DNA of 64,000 nt from contig SVFK01000004.1 of assembly GCA_015056915.1 (NCBI GenBank), positions 62,001-126,000 on the forward strand. Direction: 5' to 3'. The translations under genes and the position numbers were made by a program. The notes beneath the pieces were generated by a model. It was not told the origin of the DNA and searched no databases. It saw only the letters and a list, made by a program, of their open reading frames with translations. Positions 48,021 through 57,707 of this stretch are shown in pieces; the first letter of the stretch is position 1; the number at the start of each line of letters is the position of its first letter. The stretch is from Lachnospiraceae bacterium (GTDB taxonomy: Bacteria > Bacillota > Clostridia > Lachnospirales > Lachnospiraceae).

Positions 48021-50405
48021 TTAACTCCTCATTACCAATGAATCATATAAATTCAAGTAATCATTTCCCATTTCAGCTACAGTTCTGATAGTCTGTTCCA
48101 TAGCTTCCTGCATTAACTTGTTATATGCAGCCTGATTTGTCCGCATCGCGCATATCTGTCTATATGCACTGTCAGGGTTGTCCAAATCAGCCAAAATACA
48201 ACCGCCCTTTAGTCCGCGTTCTCTTAAGGTGCCAATATCGCTTACCACACAGGGAACACCGCAGCTAAAGGCTTCTGTTATAATGTGACAATAGGTTTCG
48301 GGCCAAACAGAAAATGCGCCTACAAAAGAAGGCTTGATTTTGACAACGTAGTCCTTAAAATCATCCCGAAGATATTTGCCATAATATTTTACTCTGGTTT
48401 TCAATTCCTCGGGTATATTTCCTATACAATGAAATTCTAACACGCCTTTGGTATCTGCATCTAATAATTGTGCAATGTACTGTGCACCTTTATTATAATC
48501 AATATTTCCCGCAAGTAAAATTCGTGTCTTCTCCTTGTCATTGGGTAGGCTTCCACAAAATTCTCTGGAATAGGAGAAATCCCTACCATGCTCATATACT
48601 CTTACACGACCTTCTAAAACAGGATACACTCTTTCATATAATTCTTTACTGTATACGGATGTTGTTACAAAGGCATCTGCCCTTTCAAAGACATTGCTTA
48701 CCTGTTTACGCCAGTTAGCCTCAATCCATTCCGGTACATTGCTTGCTATTTTAATGGAAGGCTCACTGATTCTGCAACGCTCGTTAGGTGAAGTACATTG
48801 CGCATTACAGTATTTTCCCTTCCCATTAATCAGATTTGTAGTGGGACATATATAATAAAAATCATGAAAGGAAAGTATAACCGGAATATGCATCCAGTTA
48901 GCTGCATCCACAATATCAAAGGTGTGCTTGTACAAATGACGGATATGAACAATATCAATATGGCAGTTGTACAGAATATTGAAATAGATATTTCTCCACT
49001 CCGCATCATGCAAACACTTAATATCCCAACCATTGGCAGGCTCCCATTGCTGTAACAGCTGTAAGGTCCCGTCTGTAAATTGATAGAGTCGCAAAGTATG
49101 GCAATCGCTGTTTAGCATAAAAACATTCCAATTTTGCGTATCCACGTACCCCATCAAATCTTCATTGGTTTTTACACTGCCTCCATTTGCATGCTGAATT
49201 ACATACAGCACATTTCTCTTACAGACACCATCCTGATTATATTGTGCAATACCCTGCTGTATAGCTTGACGAGTCTGTGCAAGCTTTGCAGACTGCAACA
49301 TATTACCAACCAAATAATCATATTGGGGGTATCTCGCCAACAATGTTTCTTTATTCTTCTTTATTAACTCTTGTTTTTCCTGCCCGAAGGATGCCGTATG
49401 ATGATGAAAAATGTAAGTATCATCACAGACAATATTTTCATAACCTTTTAAAAGTAGACGCATACAAAAATCATTTTCTTCGCAGTAGCCTTTTCCAAAG
49501 GATATCGCATCAAAGAGACCTACCTCTTCAAAAGCCACTCGCTTAACATACATACAAAAGCCGTTGCCGGTAGGAACACGTTCAAATTCATGAACCGACT
49601 GATTCTCAACTATTTTAACCACATCATCCAAGTGCCAGCCTTCTGACAACTCATTGTTAACATTCTCTTTCGGCACGCTAAACACACCCGCAGCATTAGA
49701 CAGCGGTGTAACAGTCATTACATTTGCATCTGAATACGCCGCAATCGTTAATTTTTCCAGCCACCCATTTGTGACAACAGTATCACTATTCAAGAGTACT
49801 ACATCTGTTGTACATGCCTGTATACCTATATTGATAGATTTTACATATCCTTCATTTTGCGTGTTACTTAGTACTCGAATATTCTTCTGTGTAGAATAAT
49901 TTGAGAGCAAGGTCTCGATTCTGGGATCTGTACTGCAATCATTTATCAGCAAAACATTGTGCCATGGCTGCATATTTCTAATAATAGAATCCACACATTT
50001 TTGAGTATCCTCATATGCATTAAATACAGGAATTATAATCGTAATCCCTTGCTGTCTTACACGATTAACAGCCTGTTCTATTTCAGCGAAATCAAAGCCG
50101 GCCCTGCTATAATTGGATACAACACTAATAGGGACACTGGATTCAATGTCCCTAACTTCTGTCTGCTGATGTTTATGTTTTTTGGCCAAGTCATACATCT
50201 TGAAGGGCAATAACGGAATTTGCAACGGATGCTTCAATGTATTAATCACCAAGCCGCCTAATTGATATCGCAAACTATTGGCATACCAGGCACACAAATT
50301 CTGATATTCTTCCTTTTCGCGTTGCCACCTTTGACGCTCCTGCTCATATAGCTTTTCCGTTTGTTTGAGCCTTTCCTCCAATTCCTGTTCACGTTTCATA
50401 AACAT
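48021..50405 (-). CDS. Bifunctional glycosyltransferase (GT2 + GT4) with N-terminal coiled coil
   Basis: GITIIIPVFNAYEDTQKCVDSIIRNMQPWHNVLLINDCSTD; C-terminal GT-B half (SFVGAFSVWPETYCHIITEAFSCGVPCVVSDIGTLRERG). Confidence 0.85.
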   Translation of the reverse strand: MFMKREQELEERLKQTEKLYEQERQRWQREKEEYQNLCAWYANSLRYQLGGLVINTLKHPLQIPLLPFKMYDLAKKHKHQQTEVRDIESSVPISVVSNYSRAGFDFAEIEQAVNRVRQQGITIIIPVFNAYEDTQKCVDSIIRNMQPWHNVLLINDCSTDPRIETLLSNYSTQKNIRVLSNTQNEGYVKSINIGIQACTTDVVLLNSDTVVTNGWLEKLTIAAYSDANVMTVTPLSNAAGVFSVPKENVNNELSEGWHLDDVVKIVENQSVHEFERVPTGNGFCMYVKRVAFEEVGLFDAISFGKGYCEENDFCMRLLLKGYENIVCDDTYIFHHHTASFGQEKQELIKKNKETLLARYPQYDYLVGNMLQSAKLAQTRQAIQQGIAQYNQDGVCKRNVLYVIQHANGGSVKTNEDLMGYVDTQNWNVFMLNSDCHTLRLYQFTDGTLQLLQQWEPANGWDIKCLHDAEWRNIYFNILYNCHIDIVHIRHLYKHTFDIVDAANWMHIPVILSFHDFYYICPTTNLINGKGKYCNAQCTSPNERCRISEPSIKIASNVPEWIEANWRKQVSNVFERADAFVTTSVYSKELYERVYPVLEGRVRVYEHGRDFSYSREFCGSLPNDKEKTRILLAGNIDYNKGAQYIAQLLDADTKGVLEFHCIGNIPEELKTRVKYYGKYLRDDFKDYVVKIKPSFVGAFSVWPETYCHIITEAFSCGVPCVVSDIGTLRERGLKGGCILADLDNPDSAYRQICAMRTNQAAYNKLMQEAMEQTIRTVAEMGNDYLNLYDSLVMRS

Positions 50406-50419
50406 TCCTCTAAAAAGCT

Positions 50420-51628
50420 TTAATCACGCATATACAAATCACGCGTATAAAGCTTATCCATAACATCCTCAAGCTCTGACGTATATCTGTTAGACACGAC
50501 TACATCAGATATCCTTTTGAATTCATCTAAATCTTTGATAACCTTGCTGTTAAAAAACTCCTCTTCTGCATACGTTGGTTCATATATTACAACCTGTACA
50601 CCTTTAGCTTTTATTCGCTTCATTACGCCTTGAATACTGCTTTGACGGAAATTGTCAGAATCTGCTTTCATCGTCAGTCTATACACACCTACAATGCATT
50701 TCTTATTGGGTTCATCATAAAAACCAGCTTTCTGAAGAATTCTTTCAGCAATAAAATCTTTTCTTGTACGATTCGATTCCACGATTGCTCCAATGATATT
50801 GTTCGGTACATTGTCATAATTGGCAAGCAGCTGCTTGGTATCCTTGGGAAGACAATAACCACCATATCCAAAGGAAGGATTATTATAAAAGTTGCCTATT
50901 CTCGGATCAAATCCAATTCCTTCTATAATCTGCTTACTGTCTAATCCTCTCATCTCTGCGTAGGTATCCAATTCATTAAAAAAAGAAACACGCAAAGCCA
51001 AATACGTATTAGCAAATAATTTTACCGCCTCTGCCTCTGTCAGATCCGTGAGCAAAACGTTAATATCCTTTTTAATTGCTCCCTCTTTTAAAAGCTCGGA
51101 AAACTGCTTAGCTTTTTCAAAAAGACGTTCATCTCCCTTGGGAGATGCCACTATAATTCTTGAGGGATACAAATTATCATATAAAGCTTTACCCTCTCTG
51201 AGAAATTCAGGAGAAAACAAAATATTGTCACATTGAAATTTCTCCCTGACAGAAATCGTGTAGCCAACCGGAACGGTAGACTTAATCACCATAATGGCAT
51301 TGGGATTATACTTCATCACCAATTGTATAACCTGTTCCACAGATGAAGTGTCAAAATAATTCTTTTGAGGGTCATAATTAGTCGGTGTCGAAATAATGAC
51401 ATAATCTGCATCCGAATATGCAAACTCTGCATCTGTAGTAGCCTGCAAATTTAACTCTTTTGTTTGCAGATATTCCTCAATCTCTTTATCAACAATGGGG
51501 GATTTCTTTTGATTAATAAGATTTACTTTTTCTTCAATCACATCCACAGCGATTACTTGATTATGTTGTGCCAGCAATATGGCATTTGACAAACCGACAT
51601 ATCCGGTTCCCGCTACAGCTATTTTCAT
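50420..51628 (-). CDS. ugd: UDP-glucose/nucleotide-sugar 6-dehydrogenase
   Basis: [58 protein letters not shown]. Confidence 0.9.
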   Translation of the reverse strand: MKIAVAGTGYVGLSNAILLAQHNQVIAVDVIEEKVNLINQKKSPIVDKEIEEYLQTKELNLQATTDAEFAYSDADYVIISTPTNYDPQKNYFDTSSVEQVIQLVMKYNPNAIMVIKSTVPVGYTISVREKFQCDNILFSPEFLREGKALYDNLYPSRIIVASPKGDERLFEKAKQFSELLKEGAIKKDINVLLTDLTEAEAVKLFANTYLALRVSFFNELDTYAEMRGLDSKQIIEGIGFDPRIGNFYNNPSFGYGGYCLPKDTKQLLANYDNVPNNIIGAIVESNRTRKDFIAERILQKAGFYDEPNKKCIVGVYRLTMKADSDNFRQSSIQGVMKRIKAKGVQVVIYEPTYAEEEFFNSKVIKDLDEFKRISDVVVSNRYTSELEDVMDKLYTRDLYMRD

Positions 51629-51770
51629 AATTTACCTCTATTGTTTCTTTTTATCAATTTATAATATCTACCGCATTATTGCCCAAAAGCAACACACTGT
51701 TCCAATATTATCACAGTTATATAAGATTTGCAAATAACAGTACTCATATTGTTCGCTTTTACACGTTCTA

Positions 51771-52892
51771 TCATTCTGCTTCTGCAATCAATAACGTCTC
51801 TGCAGTTGTGTCTTTCAATGTCGGTTTGTATATTTTAAATTTGTAACCTGCATTCCAACTTTCAAGCATTGGTTTCAACTCAAAAAAATCATGTGCATTA
51901 TGATATATACTCAACAATATGATAGGTTTTTGCGCACATATTGTTTCTTTAGCACCTTTTAAAAAGTCTGTCTCCGCGCCTTCTATATCTACTTTTATTA
52001 ATCCAACATTAAGCTTATGTTTTTCAACATAGGCATCTAATGTAGTCATAGGAATTTCAACAGAACCTGTATACTCAAATCCCGGGCGGTTAACTGTTGA
52101 AGAACTCGAGTCTCCAATCGCAACCGTAATGGTTCCTTCTTCAGCCCCTAATGCTCTATTTTCGCATATAACATTTTCTATTTCATTCATTTTTATAGTT
52201 TGTTTTAGCATTTCATAATTGTTGGGATCTGCTTCAAAAGTAACTATACATTCTGCATCCAATTCAGAAAGAATTAATACAGAATCACCTATATAACCTC
52301 CAACATCAACAATCGCCTTCCCCTTAAGCGCACTCAAATCATTGACTTTCTCTAGCCCATGCCTATACCAAAACACGCTTGCCTCAAAATGATTATACGG
52401 CAATAGATACTTTCGCCATGCATACAACGAATCAGATATTTTCAAGATTTCTTTATTAAAATGTGCTCTAACATATCTTAATTCTTCCTGCTCCTCCATT
52501 GTAAATAAATCGATATTTTCCTCATCACTATTCAAAATGAGATTGTGCCTAAGCAGAATCTTATTAACTGTACCTGCACTCTCCTCATCAAGACCTCTTA
52601 CCAGCGCTCTGTATTTATCCGCGTAATCTTCACTCTTATCAATATCACCAAACCCATTTGCAAGCAGAATTTCCTTCTGACGTTCATTATTCCAAAGAAT
52701 AGGTTTTGTAATATCTCTTTTCAATCTTCGCAAATCGGCCGGAAAATGTTTCAAAACCGCCTTCATCCACTGCACATCTTTTTCCAACTCAGCGAAATCA
52801 TATTGATTCTCAAGTTGTACATCGATAGTATCTTTTTCATCTCCTTTGTTCTTCTCAAATAACTTTGTAATTTTATTCATAGTTTTCCTCAT
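51771..52892 (-). CDS. FkbM family methyltransferase
   Basis: KAIVDVGGYIGDSVLILSELDAECIVTFEADPNNYEMLKQTIKMNEIENVICENRALG; TTLDAYVEKHKLNVGLIKVDIEGAETDFLKGA. Confidence 0.88.
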   Translation of the reverse strand: MRKTMNKITKLFEKNKGDEKDTIDVQLENQYDFAELEKDVQWMKAVLKHFPADLRRLKRDITKPILWNNERQKEILLANGFGDIDKSEDYADKYRALVRGLDEESAGTVNKILLRHNLILNSDEENIDLFTMEEQEELRYVRAHFNKEILKISDSLYAWRKYLLPYNHFEASVFWYRHGLEKVNDLSALKGKAIVDVGGYIGDSVLILSELDAECIVTFEADPNNYEMLKQTIKMNEIENVICENRALGAEEGTITVAIGDSSSSTVNRPGFEYTGSVEIPMTTLDAYVEKHKLNVGLIKVDIEGAETDFLKGAKETICAQKPIILLSIYHNAHDFFELKPMLESWNAGYKFKIYKPTLKDTTAETLLIAEAE

Positions 52893-52960
52893 CTTCTTTT
52901 GATACTTAGCCGTATAATATCTACCAAAACATCAGATTAATTATATCTATACATGAAGTA

Positions 52961-52990
52961 ATTATATACCTTGACTCATACTATAGTCAA
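52961..52990 (-). promoter_or_regulatory. Putative internal promoter upstream of the FkbM gene
   Basis: Minus strand TTGACT (52985-52990), 18-nt spacer, TATAAT (52961-52966). Confidence 0.55.
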
Positions 52991-53020
52991 ACTTTAAACG
53001 CATAAATGTCACCCCACACC

Positions 53021-53956
53021 CTACTTCTTTACAATCACCACATCGCATATCAATGTGACCAATCTCACCTCTCTGCGGTGTTTCCATGCATTGGCTATTA
53101 CCCGGCCTATTTTTCTTGATTGAAGCGCCTCATATCTGTCTCGCATGGATTGTCGCTTTTGCTGTAATGCCGCATTTCCTTTCTGTGTCTGCAATACGTT
53201 CTCCTCTGTAAAGGCATCCAGAATCCGTAAATAATCCTCTATTTCCTTCAGCTTGCGCTGCTTATTCAGTAGCTTACTCAGCCTGTGTTCCTCGCCACCT
53301 GCATTGTTATCATGGCGTCTGTGGTAAGCCAACTCTTCATCTATTTGTAAAAAGCCCTGTTCTTCTGCCGCCCTTGCACAGATTAAGAAATCATGGGGAA
53401 TCGTACATGTATCCGGCATTGCCGAGAACCATGTCTGAAACCATGCATTTCGATACGCCACCACCATTCCGGGCCATTCACACTTGTAAAAGACATCTTC
53501 TATCGCAACGTTGCGCAACTGTCCTGTACCCCTGTTATGCGTAGGTGCCATAATTGTTTGAAGATTACTTCCCTGCGCATCGATTAAACCAAACTTACAG
53601 CAAACAGCCTTTGCTTTCAAATCGTTCTCCAGCACGTTGGACATTCGTTCCAATTTGGTTTCACACCAAATATCATCCTGATCTGACAAGAACACTACTT
53701 CCTTGGTACAAAGGCTGCACGCATAATAGAAATTAACCGGATACCCTTTATTCTGCTGATTTTGGTGCAGATGCCAGCTATTCTCCAAATGATTATCAGC
53801 AATAAAATCTTGTATCTTCTCCAGAGTGCCATCTTGAGAACCGTCATCACATATAATCACCTCATCCGGCACCTTTGTTTGATGCAAAATAGAGTAAAGC
53901 TGCTGCCCAATATATTTTTCACCATTATAAGTCCCCATGCACACTGATATGGTCAT
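53021..53956 (-). CDS. GT2 family glycosyltransferase
   Basis: MTISVCMGTYNGEKYIGQQLYSILHQTKVPDEVIICDDGSQDGT; VVFLSDQDDIW. Confidence 0.9.
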   Translation of the reverse strand: MTISVCMGTYNGEKYIGQQLYSILHQTKVPDEVIICDDGSQDGTLEKIQDFIADNHLENSWHLHQNQQNKGYPVNFYYACSLCTKEVVFLSDQDDIWCETKLERMSNVLENDLKAKAVCCKFGLIDAQGSNLQTIMAPTHNRGTGQLRNVAIEDVFYKCEWPGMVVAYRNAWFQTWFSAMPDTCTIPHDFLICARAAEEQGFLQIDEELAYHRRHDNNAGGEEHRLSKLLNKQRKLKEIEDYLRILDAFTEENVLQTQKGNAALQQKRQSMRDRYEALQSRKIGRVIANAWKHRREVRLVTLICDVVIVKK

Positions 53957-53972
53957 CTGTTTTTCCTTTCTC

Positions 53973-55211
53973 TCATTCCTTGGACTTACTCTCTTGCAGG
54001 ATTTGTTGATAAACCTGCATATACTCTCCGGTCATTTTCTCCATGGAATTATCAGTTGAAATCATATCTGCCAGAGCTTGTCCTCTTATCAATCCGCTTG
54101 CATCCGAAAGTGCATTGACAATCGCCTCTGTAAACGCCTTCTGGTCGCCGGTCTTTACCACAATACCTTTGTTATCCGTAAGCTGTTCCGGGATACCCCC
54201 CGCATCAAAGCCCACTACCGGCGTACCACATGCCATTGCCTCCAGTGTGGTTGTGGCATAATTTTCCGCAAGGGACGGCAATACAAACACATCTGCCATA
54301 CTATAGTATTCTGCAAGCATATCTGCACTTTGTGTAGCCGGCAGAGTAATGATATTACTTACCCCTTCCAGCATGGCATCGTTCTTTTTCTCCCAGCCAA
54401 TCAAAATCACCTTAGCCTCGCCTTGTAATTCTCTGGCTGCCCGAATAATGTATTTCGCACCTTTTCTGGGATCACTATAGCCTACCGCTATTCCTAACAC
54501 GATTCTTTCATCCTGAGTATATCCATACTTTTCTCTGCACTGCTTGCGGTCTCTGGGATAAAATGTCTTTTCGGTATCGATGCCGTTTCGTATGGTGATA
54601 CAGGGATACTTGCCGAAGTAGGACTGTTTTGCCTGCTCCGTCAGCCAATCGGATGGACTGACAATCACTTTACTTTGCCCTGAGGTAAATAATTCCTTTT
54701 TGCGTTTCCACATAAACCGGGTAAAGTCAAAAAACTGGCTAGTGGGATAGTTATGAATGTGAGGACATTTACCGCATCCGCTCTTCCATTTATCACAATC
54801 AAAGTAATATCCGCAATTCCCTACAAAGGCATGACAATCATGGAAGGTCCATACGCAGGGAATCGCATGCTTGTTAATATAAGCAAAAAGCATGGGAAAA
54901 TTCAAATAGTATCCATGAAGAGCATGCATGTGAATAAGATCCGGTTGTACCTTGTCTATATAGCTTAACAGCCTCTTGGTAGCCCAGCGATTGCTCCAAC
55001 CATTAATACCTGCCACACGACTAAACAGTGCGGCAAAATAGATTTCCGGCACCTTATTGAACTGATATATATTCTCTTCTGTAGGCCTGGTGCCTCTGCC
55101 ATATGCAACGTAGGATTCTTGCCCACTTGCAAGAAGCTGTCTATGGATACAAGCCACGATTTTGGCAGCACCACCCTGATTATAATGACTGTTAATCTGC
55201 AAAATTCTCAT
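53973..55211 (-). CDS. GT4 family glycosyltransferase
   Basis: MRILQINSHYNQGGAAKIVACIHRQL; HMHALHGYYLNFPMLFAYI; SLAENYATTTLEAMACGTPVVGFDAGGIPE. Confidence 0.9.
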   Translation of the reverse strand: MRILQINSHYNQGGAAKIVACIHRQLLASGQESYVAYGRGTRPTEENIYQFNKVPEIYFAALFSRVAGINGWSNRWATKRLLSYIDKVQPDLIHMHALHGYYLNFPMLFAYINKHAIPCVWTFHDCHAFVGNCGYYFDCDKWKSGCGKCPHIHNYPTSQFFDFTRFMWKRKKELFTSGQSKVIVSPSDWLTEQAKQSYFGKYPCITIRNGIDTEKTFYPRDRKQCREKYGYTQDERIVLGIAVGYSDPRKGAKYIIRAARELQGEAKVILIGWEKKNDAMLEGVSNIITLPATQSADMLAEYYSMADVFVLPSLAENYATTTLEAMACGTPVVGFDAGGIPEQLTDNKGIVVKTGDQKAFTEAIVNALSDASGLIRGQALADMISTDNSMEKMTGEYMQVYQQILQESKSKE

Positions 55212-55220
55212 ATCTGTATA

Positions 55221-55958
55221 TTACCCCAACATCATCTTTGCCGCCTCGATTGCCACGCACTCCAACATGTACCATCTGCTGAAGCCGTTGATGCGGTAGC
55301 AGTAGCGGTAGCGATCCATGATTCGTTTCTTGGCAGCTTTAAAATCTTTCTGGTTGCTGGCACCTCCCATCCAGAAATTCGCCAGCACCTTGTCCACAAT
55401 AACAATATGACGCTTCTGTCGTTTCATCTGCAGAAAAAATCCGTAATCATCATGTATCCCCAGATTGCGGAATGGGTTTCCTTTGTAAATGTCTGCACGG
55501 ACAAAGGTTGTGGGATGATTCCAGTCTCTGGAGGTTTCGAAGCGTCGCAGGCGCGCCCTTTTAGTAAAGGTGCTGTTATCTGTCTTATGCATGCGAATGT
55601 TGGCATACATCAATTCGCACTGCTCCTTTTCAAAGGTCTCTGCCACCGTCGAAAGTGCCTCCGGCTCGTAGGTATCACCACTGTTTAGCAAGCCGATGAT
55701 GTCACCGCCTGCCAGTCGGATGCCCTTATTCATGGCATCATAGATACCACCGTCCGGCTCGCTTACCACATGGTAATCCACGCCCTTTTGTTTCAGTGCT
55801 TCTCTGAAGCTTTCTGCAATTTCCACAGTGCGGTCCTTGCTGTTACCGTCAATAATCCAGTATTCCGCAGGGGGAAGAGTCTGATTCAGGACAGATTCAA
55901 TGGTGGCTGCTATACAATTTTCACTGTTATATGATATGGTGATTATACTGATGTTCAT
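55221..55958 (-). CDS. GT2 family glycosyltransferase
   Basis: MNISIITISYNSENCIAATIESVLNQTLPPAEYWIIDGNSKDRT; SEPDGGIYDAMNKGI. Confidence 0.9.
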   Translation of the reverse strand: MNISIITISYNSENCIAATIESVLNQTLPPAEYWIIDGNSKDRTVEIAESFREALKQKGVDYHVVSEPDGGIYDAMNKGIRLAGGDIIGLLNSGDTYEPEALSTVAETFEKEQCELMYANIRMHKTDNSTFTKRARLRRFETSRDWNHPTTFVRADIYKGNPFRNLGIHDDYGFFLQMKRQKRHIVIVDKVLANFWMGGASNQKDFKAAKKRIMDRYRYCYRINGFSRWYMLECVAIEAAKMMLG

Positions 55959-56052
55959 GTTAGTATCCTATTTTTATTTCTATTATGAATTTCTATTTTC
56001 GATTTTTTTCTGTTCTTCTGTTCCTATTCTTATGCAGGGGTACTGAAGTTTT

Positions 56053-56111
56053 TGCGCCATTCAAATCTCGTGACATAAGTGTCACTTTTCCATGATAGCA
56101 GTTCTGGCGCA
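56053..56111. repeat. Nested inverted repeats in intergenic spacer
   Basis: TGCGCCA (56053-56059) / TGGCGCA (56105-56111) flank GTGACA-TAAG-TGTCAC (56070-56085); TGTCACTTTT repeated twice. Confidence 0.5.
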
Positions 56112-56121
56112 TATGTCACTT

Positions 56122-57036
56122 TTACAAGAGAGAACGTTTCACGCTCTCCTCAAGGGAGTATATGCAGTAACCGGTGATTTCCTTGTCACTAAGGTCATAA
56201 TCAATGGTAAGGGAGCCAAAGGCCTTATTAGCCAGACCACCTATTTTACCGGGCATGACTGACGCCAATCTTACGAAGGGATTGAGGATTGCCCACAGCG
56301 GAAGCGTTCTTCCTTTTGCTGCTGCGATAGCCTTTACCATTTGGGTGGTAGTGGTATATTCTGTATTCTGAGGCAGGTAAATTCCGCCCTCACCGCTTTC
56401 TATCAACAGACGAAGAAATTCTGCCAGATTTTCCACATAAATCATGCTCCGCTCGTTGTGTATACTTGGAAAAAAGGGAGCCCGCTCTGCCAGCCTTACT
56501 AACAGCGGAAAATTCCCCTTACTGCCCTTGCCATATACCATGGGCGGTCTGACAATGGCTATGGAAAGAGAGGCATCCAGCTTCTGCAGCTTCTGCTCTG
56601 CCTGCCATTTGCTGTCACCGTAGAAATTGACCGGTTGGGGTTGTGTCTCTATCGTAATATGCCGCTTCTTACCCACGCCTGCACTATCACCGTACACAAT
56701 GATACTGCTTAAATAAATAAATTGCCCCACGCCTTCTGCTGCGCACTTCTGCGCTACCCGAAGGGTCAGATTACAATTCACCTCATAGTAAAGAGCCTTG
56801 GTCTCCTCAGACACCTTACCTACATCGGCATGCGCAATACCTGCCACATGCAGCACGGAATCATATTCTCCGAAATTCATATTTTCCCAAGAAGCATCGC
56901 GCAGAGACACCTTGTCCACACGATAGATTTCCCTGCCCTCTCTGGCATTAAAGGTCATTAGATATTGCTCCACCGCATTCCCTATATAGCTGCCTGTTCC
57001 GGTTATCAAAATTCGTTTCACGGCTTCACTCTCCAT
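56122..57036 (-). CDS. NAD-dependent epimerase/dehydratase (SDR)
   Basis: VKRILITGTGSYIGNAVEQYLMTF; IYLSSIIVYGDS; VNFYGDSKWQAEQKL; often next to PglC-like transferases. Confidence 0.85.
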   Translation of the reverse strand: MESEAVKRILITGTGSYIGNAVEQYLMTFNAREGREIYRVDKVSLRDASWENMNFGEYDSVLHVAGIAHADVGKVSEETKALYYEVNCNLTLRVAQKCAAEGVGQFIYLSSIIVYGDSAGVGKKRHITIETQPQPVNFYGDSKWQAEQKLQKLDASLSIAIVRPPMVYGKGSKGNFPLLVRLAERAPFFPSIHNERSMIYVENLAEFLRLLIESGEGGIYLPQNTEYTTTTQMVKAIAAAKGRTLPLWAILNPFVRLASVMPGKIGGLANKAFGSLTIDYDLSDKEITGYCIYSLEESVKRSLL

Positions 57037-57084
57037 GTATCAATAGTTATCTCCAGCCCCGGTTATTTCTATCTTCAGCTGCTT

Positions 57085-57687
57085 CTATTTACGTTTCATA
57101 CTTCCCGTACCGCCTTCTACTACACCGTCTCCCCGCAACACACTCAAGAAGGTGCCGAAGAAGCAACGGCAATCCATCCGAAAGCTCATCCGCTTCACAT
57201 ATTCGCCGTCCAGTCCCGCCTTTACAGGAATCTCCAATTCGTCCCTACCGTTAATCTGTGCCCAGCCGGTCAAACCGGGACGGATGTCGTTGGCGCCGTA
57301 TCGGTCACGCTCTTCAATCAAATCATATTGGTTCCAAAGAGCGGGGCGGGGACCCACAATAGACATGTCACCCTTCAAAATATTGATAATCTGAGGCAAT
57401 TCATCCAGGCTTGTTTTGCGGAGAAAACGTCCCACCTTAGTAATGTACTGTTCGGGATTCTGCAGCAGATGAGTAGGCATATCCTTGGGCGTATCAATCC
57501 GCATAGTTCTGAATTTCAGAATAAGAAAATGAGACTTACGAATTCCGACTCTCTTCTGTCTGAACAGCACCGGTCCCTTGGAGTCCAGCTTTATGGCAAC
57601 AATCAGTACCAAAAACACCGGAGACAATATCACGAGTCCTATCAGAGACAACACAAAATCCATTCCGCGTTTTACATAAGGATACAT
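57085..57687 (-). CDS. Polyprenyl-phosphate sugar-1-phosphate transferase (PglC-like)
   Basis: KRGMDFVLSLIGLVILSPVFLVLIVAIKLDSKGPVLFRQKRVGIRKSHFLILKFRTMR; SIVGPRPALWNQYDLI. Confidence 0.92.
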   Translation of the reverse strand: MYPYVKRGMDFVLSLIGLVILSPVFLVLIVAIKLDSKGPVLFRQKRVGIRKSHFLILKFRTMRIDTPKDMPTHLLQNPEQYITKVGRFLRKTSLDELPQIINILKGDMSIVGPRPALWNQYDLIEERDRYGANDIRPGLTGWAQINGRDELEIPVKAGLDGEYVKRMSFRMDCRCFFGTFLSVLRGDGVVEGGTGSMKRK

Positions 57688-57707
57688 CTCAATTCTCCTT
57701 TTAGAAG

